The notes below the pieces were generated by a model, which ran no database searches, was not told where the DNA came from, and saw only the letters and a program-made list of their open reading frames with translations. Source: Acidobacteriota bacterium (lineage in GTDB: Bacteria > Acidobacteriota > Blastocatellia > Pyrinomonadales > Pyrinomonadaceae). Taken from it: a stretch of 40,268 bases of DNA. The stretch spans positions 1-40,268 of the forward strand of contig JAFAVK010000084.1 in assembly GCA_019242475.1 (NCBI GenBank). The letters are read 5' to 3'. The position numbers and the translations under genes were made by a program. Of the stretch, positions 35,320 through 40,268 are shown in pieces. Position 1 is the first letter of the stretch. Each line of letters begins with the position of its first letter.

Positions 35320-37932
35320 CTATTTACACTTCGAGTAGCCGCAGTCGCGGCAGAAGTCGCAGCCCGAGGCGTGCTCCAACTGGCCGTGACACTCGGGGCA
35401 GTCGGAGATGAGCGAGAAGTTACGGCTCGTCTCGACGCCGTCGGGGGCGCCGGCCTGCACCTTCGGCGGCTGCTGCGCCGCCTGCTGCTGGTAGGCGAAG
35501 GCGCGCGCCGAGTCGGGCTGGCTCTGGAGCCTGCGAGTCGTGAGCATGATGCACTCGGCGACGGCCTGCTCGGGGCTGGTGAGCAGGCGCTCGTTGAACC
35601 AGACCGAGTGCGTGCCCGTCACCTTGTTAAGCGAGCGGGCCACCTCGCGCGCGCCGAAGCCGCCGCGCAGCATCTTCGAGGCGAGCAATCCGACGCCGCC
35701 CGAGATGGGGCCGGTGGCAAAGACTTCGAGGATGTCCGCGCCGTCGTGGTTGACCGTGACGTAGAGATTCTGCCCGTCGAACGGAATCTGCCACGTATAG
35801 CCCGTCAGCTCGCGCGGCCGCTCGATGCTCACCACGTCGCCCGACTCCGTCCGGCGCACAGCCGGCGCGGGCGCCGCGGTCATCACGAGCGAGGCCGGCG
35901 CCTCCTGCGTCGCCGCCTCGGTCTTCGCGGCCTCCGTCACGACGGCCGGGTCGCACGCGACCTCGCTCGGGGTCTCGGCCGCGCCCTTCACGGCCGAGAG
36001 CACCTGCGAGTCGCGGCTGCCGTCGCGGTAGTAGCTGACGGCCTTGCAGCCCAGCTCGCGCGCGAGCCGATAAAGCCTGTCCACGCTCTCCAACGTGTCG
36101 TCGCGCGAGCCGTTGCAGGTCTTCGACACGCCGTTATCGACGTTGCGCTGCGCGGCGGCGAGCACGTAGACGTGCTGCTCGGCCGTGATCGACATCGCCG
36201 AGATGAAGTAGTCGGGCAGCTCCGCCTCGTGCGCGCAGACGTGCTCGGCCGCGGCGTCGATGGAAGCCTGGTCGGTCTGGTCAACCGTGATGCCGAGCGC
36301 CTCGGCCGCGAGCGTGTGGACGTAGGTGCGCTTCCCCAACGTGTCCTGCCGGACGTAGGCCCAGGAGAAGTTCGGCTCGACCCCCGAAGAGGTCTCGGCG
36401 ACGAGCGAGATGGTGCCCGTGGGCGCGATGGTCGTCGTCTCGTAGTTGCGCGGCGTGACCTCCATCTCCTCGGGGATGCCGATCTCTTCGCGCAGGAACT
36501 GGTCGTACGCGGCCTTGTTCGGCTTGTACTCGGGGAAGACGCCCTTCTCCGCGCCCAGGCGGCATGACTCGATCCAAGCCTCGCGCCGGACGAAGCCCAT
36601 CGCCTCGTCCATCAGGTCAATCGAAGTGTTCGAGCCGTACTTGACCTTGAGCTTCATGCACAAGTCGGCGAAGCCCATGATGCCTAAGCCCACGGGGCGC
36701 GTGCGCTTGACCACGTCGTCGATCTCGGGCAGAGGCCACGCGCAGGTGTCGATGACGTTGTCGAGGAAGCGGACGCACCAATGCACCGCGTCCGCCAGCC
36801 TCTCCCAGTCGAGCCGGGTCTCGGGGTCGTAGAACTTGGCGAGGTCAATCGAGCCGAGGTTGCAGGAGTTGTTGAAGTGGAGCGCCTGCTCCGCGCACGG
36901 GTTCGTCGCGTAGATCGGCCCCATCGACTCCATCATGTGATTGTTGCGGTTGACCTCGTCGATGAAGATGACGCCCGGCTCGGCGTAGCGGTGCGCGCTC
37001 GCCACGATGCGGTTCCAAACGTCCGGCGCGTAGACCATCCCCGGCGCGGGCGGCTCCTCGCGCGTGCACCTGTCGAGCAGCCCCGACTCCTTCGCCTCAA
37101 GGAAGGCCGCGCGGTCGCGGAACGTCACCGTCTCGCCGTCGGCCGTGCGGTAGATCGCGTAGTTGTCCTCCTGCACCGCGTCGTAGACGGCCTCGTCCCA
37201 GGGCTCGCCGTCGAAGGAGAGTTGATACCACTGCTTGCCGTCCACGGCCTGGAAGAATTTGTCCGTCACCGTCACCGAGATGTTGAAGTTCGTCAGGGAG
37301 TGCTGGTCGTTCTTCGCGTGGATGAAGCGGAGCACGTCCGGGTGATCGACGCGCATGATGCCCATGTTCGCGCCGCGGCGCACCCCGCCCTGCTTCACCG
37401 TGTCGGTCGTCGTGTTGAAGATGTTCATGAACGACACGGGGCCGGAGGCCACGCCGTGCGTCGAGCGCACCATCGCGCCCGCGGGCCGCAGCTTCTCGAA
37501 GGTGAAGCCGGTGCCGCCGCCCGTCTGGTGGATGATGGCGGCGTCGGTCGCCGTCTTCATGATGCCGGCGATGGAGTCGGGCACGTCGAGGACGAAGCAG
37601 GCGGCGAGCTGCCCCGAGGGCTTGCCCGCGTTGACGAGGCACGGCGTGTTCGGCACGAACTCGCGGCGGAGCATGATGCCGGCCATCGTCTGGTAGAACT
37701 CGTCGCGGCGGACGAGGTCACTCTCGGCCTGCGAGACGTGGCCGACGACGCGGCGGACGATGTCCGGCCACTCCTCGATGGGCTCGCCCTGCGGGTTCTT
37801 CAAACTGTAGCGCTTGGCGATGACGCGGCGGGCGTTGAGGCCCAGGGTCTCGGCGGCGGCGGGCGCGGCGCCCGTGATCTCGAAGGCTGACGGACTTCCC
37901 TGCGGTGCGTTCGGCTCGATAACGGTGCTCAT
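35320..37932 (-). CDS. nrdJ: Adenosylcobalamin-dependent (class II) ribonucleotide reductase
   Basis: An 870-residue class II enzyme reducing ribonucleotides with a coenzyme-B12-derived radical. It shows [13 protein letters not shown] (first redox Cys), [22 protein letters not shown] at 344-349 giving the Asn344-Cys346-Glu348 active site, [15 protein letters not shown], a TSCPD-type region ([20 protein letters not shown]) and a C-terminal zinc ribbon CPECHGQ...CDFCRDCG that carries the shuttle cysteines. ATG 37932 follows AGAGAGAAG; 15 extra upstream residues in frame look untranslated. It is probably monocistronic under NrdR control (see 38143-38226). Confidence 0.95.
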   Translation of the reverse strand: MSTVIEPNAPQGSPSAFEITGAAPAAAETLGLNARRVIAKRYSLKNPQGEPIEEWPDIVRRVVGHVSQAESDLVRRDEFYQTMAGIMLRREFVPNTPCLVNAGKPSGQLAACFVLDVPDSIAGIMKTATDAAIIHQTGGGTGFTFEKLRPAGAMVRSTHGVASGPVSFMNIFNTTTDTVKQGGVRRGANMGIMRVDHPDVLRFIHAKNDQHSLTNFNISVTVTDKFFQAVDGKQWYQLSFDGEPWDEAVYDAVQEDNYAIYRTADGETVTFRDRAAFLEAKESGLLDRCTREEPPAPGMVYAPDVWNRIVASAHRYAEPGVIFIDEVNRNNHMMESMGPIYATNPCAEQALHFNNSCNLGSIDLAKFYDPETRLDWERLADAVHWCVRFLDNVIDTCAWPLPEIDDVVKRTRPVGLGIMGFADLCMKLKVKYGSNTSIDLMDEAMGFVRREAWIESCRLGAEKGVFPEYKPNKAAYDQFLREEIGIPEEMEVTPRNYETTTIAPTGTISLVAETSSGVEPNFSWAYVRQDTLGKRTYVHTLAAEALGITVDQTDQASIDAAAEHVCAHEAELPDYFISAMSITAEQHVYVLAAAQRNVDNGVSKTCNGSRDDTLESVDRLYRLARELGCKAVSYYRDGSRDSQVLSAVKGAAETPSEVACDPAVVTEAAKTEAATQEAPASLVMTAAPAPAVRRTESGDVVSIERPRELTGYTWQIPFDGQNLYVTVNHDGADILEVFATGPISGGVGLLASKMLRGGFGAREVARSLNKVTGTHSVWFNERLLTSPEQAVAECIMLTTRRLQSQPDSARAFAYQQQAAQQPPKVQAGAPDGVETSRNFSLISDCPECHGQLEHASGCDFCRDCGYSKCK

Positions 37933-38143
37933 CTTCTCTCTCTTGCCTTTCCCGCGCTCGTGGGGGGCGCGAGGCACGTTCTTCTCCAGCGGTCGAAAAA
38001 TTTGCGGCGCTCACTGCGCGCCGTCTCTACGTGTGGCTCGGGTACTTCGCGGTTGGTCTGGCCGGGAGGCGAAAAGGTTCCCGCGCCGCGGTGGCTGGCT
38101 GCCTCCCGCGGCACCCGGAACCGGCTCGTTCCAAACGGCGCGA
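37933..38143 (-). promoter_or_regulatory. nrdJ 5' leader with mutually exclusive stems
   Basis: About 205 nt of leader. GGTTCC/GGAACC (38117-38122 with 38076-38081) encloses GCCGCGG/CCGCGGC (38106-38112 with 38085-38091). An alternative stem GGGAGGC/GCCTCCC (38101-38107 with 38064-38070) competes for the same bases. I found no B12-box, so a cobalamin riboswitch is not claimed. Confidence 0.3.
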
Positions 38144-38172
38144 AGAATACACCCGGCGAATTTGCTTGTCAA
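38144..38172 (-). promoter_or_regulatory. Consensus sigma70 promoter of nrdJ
   Basis: On the minus strand TTGACA (38172-38167), exactly 17 bp, then TATTCT (38149-38144). The NrdR box lies just upstream of the -35. Confidence 0.75.
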
Positions 38173-38179
38173 GAGTATG

Positions 38180-38226
38180 GCACAATATATTGTGCTAGTC
38201 TTTTTGACTGCTCACAATAGAGCAGG
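38180..38226. promoter_or_regulatory. NrdR box pair upstream of nrdJ
   Basis: GCACAATATATTGTGC (38180-38195) is a perfect 16-bp palindrome matching the NrdR consensus core ACACWATATATWGTGT. A second half-conserved site starts with the same CACAATA at 38213, 32 bp from the first, which is the usual tandem spacing of NrdR boxes. NrdR represses ribonucleotide reductase genes when dATP is high. Confidence 0.8.
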
Positions 38227-38242
38227 GTCTTTGAGGTTTTAC

Positions 38243-38258
38243 ATGAGGTGCGGCCGCG
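38243..38258. other. Small hairpin upstream of hslO
   Basis: GGTGCG-GCCG-CGCACC forms a 6-bp stem in the gap between the nrdJ control sites and hslO. The rest of the 38227-38400 stretch is GC-rich without a clear promoter. Confidence 0.3.
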
Positions 38259-38400
38259 CACCTTCCCCGGGAAATCCGGAGATTTTTGCCCCGCCCCGCA
38301 AAATCCCCCGCCGGCCGCCCGGGCGGCGCCGGAGGCAGTAGCCGGAGGCGGTTTTTCATCTAACTCCTTCGGGACTTTGACCGAGAGAACAAGAGGGCAT

Positions 38401-39342
38401 ATGACCTTGGACGAGACGCAGAACGGCCGCCGCGATTCGCTCGTGCGGGCGACGGCGGCCGACGGGCTCATACGTTGTATGTCGGCCGTGACAACAAACA
38501 CGGTGGCCGAGGCCGCGCGCAGGCACGGGACGACGGGCACGGTGACAGCGGCGCTCGGGCGGACGCTGACGGGCGCCCTGCTTTTGGGCGCGGGGCAGAA
38601 GGAGTTCGACCGGCTGACCGTGCAGGTCGAGTGCGACGGCCCCGTCGGCGGCATCACGGCCGAGACGAACTCGCACGGCCGGGTGCGCGGCTACGTGCGC
38701 GAGCCGCACGCGGACGCCCCCTTGAACGCGCAGGGCAAGTTCGACGTGAGCGCCGTCGTCGGGGGCGGCATGCTCTACGTCACGTACGAGTCGGGCTTCG
38801 ACATCGGTCTCTACCGTGAGCCGTACCGCGGCGCGGTGCCCATCGTCTCGGGGGAGATCGGCGAGGACTTCGCCTACTACCTCGCGAAGTCGGAGCAGAT
38901 ACCTTCGGCGGTGATGCTCGGGGTGCTCGTGCGCGCGCGCGAGTCGGGCGAGACGTTCGTCGAGGCCGCGGGGGGCTTGATGATTCAGGTGATGCCGGGC
39001 GCGGACGAGAAGGTCGTCGCGGCCATCGAGTTCACGGTGAGCCGGACGCCGCACACGACGGCCCTCATCCGCGAGGGCGCGCGGCCTTTGGACTTGCTGC
39101 GCACGGCGCTCGGGGAGGTGCCGTTCGAGGTGCTTGAGGAGCGCGAGGTCGGCTTCAACTGCACCTGCTCTTACGAGCGCGCGGCGTCGCTCGTCTCTTC
39201 GATAGACGGCGCGGAGTTGGAGTCGATGTTGAAAGAGGACAAGGGCGCGTCGCTCACCTGCCACTTCTGCAACGAGACATACCGCATCGACGAACCATCG
39301 CTCGCCGCGATGGTCGAGAAGAGTCGGAACGGGCTCGGGTAA
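38401..39342 (+). CDS. hslO: Redox-regulated holdase chaperone Hsp33
   Basis: A 313-residue Hsp33 that becomes an active holdase on oxidation and unfolding. The fold is recognisable from RATAADGLIRCMSAVTTNTV, LGRTLTGALLLGA, VQVECDGPVGGI and ESGFDIGLYREPYRGAVP. The zinc switch has CxC at 254/256 (FNCTCSYERA) and CxxC at 287/290 (CHFCNETY), all four ligands present. ATG 38401 follows AGAGGG; the longer in-frame form adds 51 low-complexity residues and is rejected. The gene is divergent from nrdJ. Confidence 0.95.
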   Translation: MTLDETQNGRRDSLVRATAADGLIRCMSAVTTNTVAEAARRHGTTGTVTAALGRTLTGALLLGAGQKEFDRLTVQVECDGPVGGITAETNSHGRVRGYVREPHADAPLNAQGKFDVSAVVGGGMLYVTYESGFDIGLYREPYRGAVPIVSGEIGEDFAYYLAKSEQIPSAVMLGVLVRARESGETFVEAAGGLMIQVMPGADEKVVAAIEFTVSRTPHTTALIREGARPLDLLRTALGEVPFEVLEEREVGFNCTCSYERAASLVSSIDGAELESMLKEDKGASLTCHFCNETYRIDEPSLAAMVEKSRNGLG

Positions 39343-39375
39343 TTGATCCGGGCTTGATTGATAAAAGCGCTGCGG

Positions 39376-39420
39376 TAAAGACGAAAGAGGCCGGACGGAG
39401 TGTCCGGCCTCTTCGCTTTA
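39376..39420. terminator. Bidirectional terminator after hslO
   Basis: GAGGCCGGAC (39387-39396) pairs with GTCCGGCCTC (39402-39411) around a 5-nt loop, with TAAAG and CTTTA tracts outside. It separates convergent genes. Confidence 0.75.
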
Positions 39421-39433
39421 GAAGTTTACTTCC

Positions 39434-40268
39434 CTACTTCGCGGAGGTCGTGCCCGACGAAGGCAGCAGGTCGAAGTTGCCGATCTCGCGGTTGTGGCTG
39501 TCGAGGACGCCCATCACGTCGGAGGTCTCTTCGAGCATCTGCTTGGTCATCTGGATGGAGTCGGAGAGCTGCTCGAAGTCGAGCGAAGAGACGCGCTCGG
39601 GCGTCGGGAGCGTGACGACCTGGTCGTTGACGAGGCCGAAGAAGTTCTCGATGGACTGGAGCTGCCCCTCGACGAGCTTGACCGAACGTTCGAGTTCGGA
39701 GAACTGCGCGAGCCGGCGCTTCAGAATCTCGACGTTGGCCTGCTGGATGCGCCGGGCGCGGTCGTCGGGCGCGCCCTCGACGGCGCGCTCGGCCTGCGTG
39801 AGCTGGTTCTGGACGGCCTGCCGGTTGATCGAGCGCAGGTGGTGCTTGCGCCGCCGGTACACGTCGAGCAGATCGACGAAGTCCTCCCAGCGCTGTTCCA
39901 GACTGCGGATGTTGGTCGGCAGGTCTTTCGCGCCGGTGAACTTGACGTAGTTGTCGAAAATCTTGTTCTTGAGCCACTTCAAATAGAGGACGGCCTCGCG
40001 CTCGCGCGGGTCGAAGCTCTCGATGAGGCGCTCGCGCTGCTTGTTGCGCAGCTCGGCCAGCCGCTTGCGGTTGCGGCCGTCAACAAGTTTTCGGTAGATG
40101 GAACTGGCGGGCACGGTCGCGAGGTACGCGCCCTCGGCGACGAGCGCCGCGGCGAGCGGGATGGGCGACCAGGTGTAGGCCGCGGCCACGGCGAAGCCCG
40201 CCATGCCCCAGAAGTTGGCGGGCTCCATCACCGCCTCTTTCAGATATTCGAGACTGAGCTTCTTCTCC
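39434..40268 (-). CDS. Membrane-anchored coiled-coil protein, 5' end outside window
   Basis: At least 277 residues of an unrecognised protein. The frame stays open to the window edge (KKLSLEYLKEAVMEP before the first internal start at 40231), so the true start probably lies beyond. A hydrophobic hairpin (FWGMAGFAVAAAYTWSPIPLAAALVAEGA) is followed by long, highly charged helices suited to coiled coils (RKRLAELRNKQRERLIE, QNQLTQAERAVEG, ELERSVKLVEGQLQSIE). The C-terminus is polar. A membrane-linked scaffold is possible; no enzymatic motif is seen. Confidence 0.7.
   Translation of the reverse strand, partial: EKKLSLEYLKEAVMEPANFWGMAGFAVAAAYTWSPIPLAAALVAEGAYLATVPASSIYRKLVDGRNRKRLAELRNKQRERLIESFDPREREAVLYLKWLKNKIFDNYVKFTGAKDLPTNIRSLEQRWEDFVDLLDVYRRRKHHLRSINRQAVQNQLTQAERAVEGAPDDRARRIQQANVEILKRRLAQFSELERSVKLVEGQLQSIENFFGLVNDQVVTLPTPERVSSLDFEQLSDSIQMTKQMLEETSDVMGVLDSHNREIGNFDLLPSSGTTSAK

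Noticed and set aside
37933..38143. A cobalamin riboswitch before nrdJ
   Set aside because: Despite the B12-dependent product, I cannot find the B12-box or the conserved CCGCAACTG-like core.

Overview
The window is a gene-dense, high-GC bacterial chromosome segment (roughly two thirds G+C by eye) with short intergenic gaps. It mixes housekeeping genes (nnr, tsaE, recG, rsmD, nrdJ, hslO) with many secreted or membrane proteins. Three PEP-CTERM proteins, a DUF4388-DnaJ fusion, paired zinc-ribbon/NHL genes, a bacilliredoxin, a coenzyme-B12-type ribonucleotide reductase and a giant alpha-2-macroglobulin together suggest a didermic Acidobacteriota, perhaps of the Blastocatellia/Pyrinomonadales type. 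That placement is inference; no rRNA or tRNA gene was seen.

Layout. 1-141: edge of an insertion sequence (first codons of a transposase plus a duplicated terminal motif). 163-3160: three tandem PEP-CTERM genes, each followed by a hairpin terminator. 3439-8581: nnr bifunctional NAD(P)HX repair enzyme overlapping tsaE, then a bacilliredoxin and recG. 8639-10982: two coupled zinc-ribbon membrane genes and rsmD. 11098-18683: a signalling block (PilZ protein, GAF histidine kinase, DUF4388-DnaJ protein, HD-GYP-like protein, a D12-methylase relative without its catalytic motif, and a HAMP-PP2C phosphatase). 18844-23662: class II HDAC-like deacetylase, glycine-zipper protein, BON protein, an unlisted 52-residue ORF, MFS exporter, second BON protein. 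23679-26277: an anomalous island with a 42-bp hairpin, an Fn3-like hypothetical protein, a 21-bp minisatellite, a lower-GC HslV/proteasome-like gene and a 23-bp-arm palindromic terminator. 26326-35191: alpha-2-macroglobulin divergent from a secreted protein and a tiny Gly/Lys-rich basic protein. 35320-40268: nrdJ with an NrdR-box promoter, hslO, and a coiled-coil membrane protein cut by the window edge.

The most unusual feature is a dispersed set of intergenic inverted repeats. Their arms are tandem arrays of 7-bp units. At least five different heptamer families (GTGAACC-, TGATGAA-, AGTTGAA-, CTACTGT- and TGACCTC-like) occur in eight gaps between 6129 and 21412. Different sequences share one architecture, which looks like one generating process or one structural role. 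Other points for follow-up are the orphan HslV-like hydrolase with a start that would expose Thr2, the methylase relative that lost DPPY, and the palindromic divergent promoter of the macroglobulin locus.
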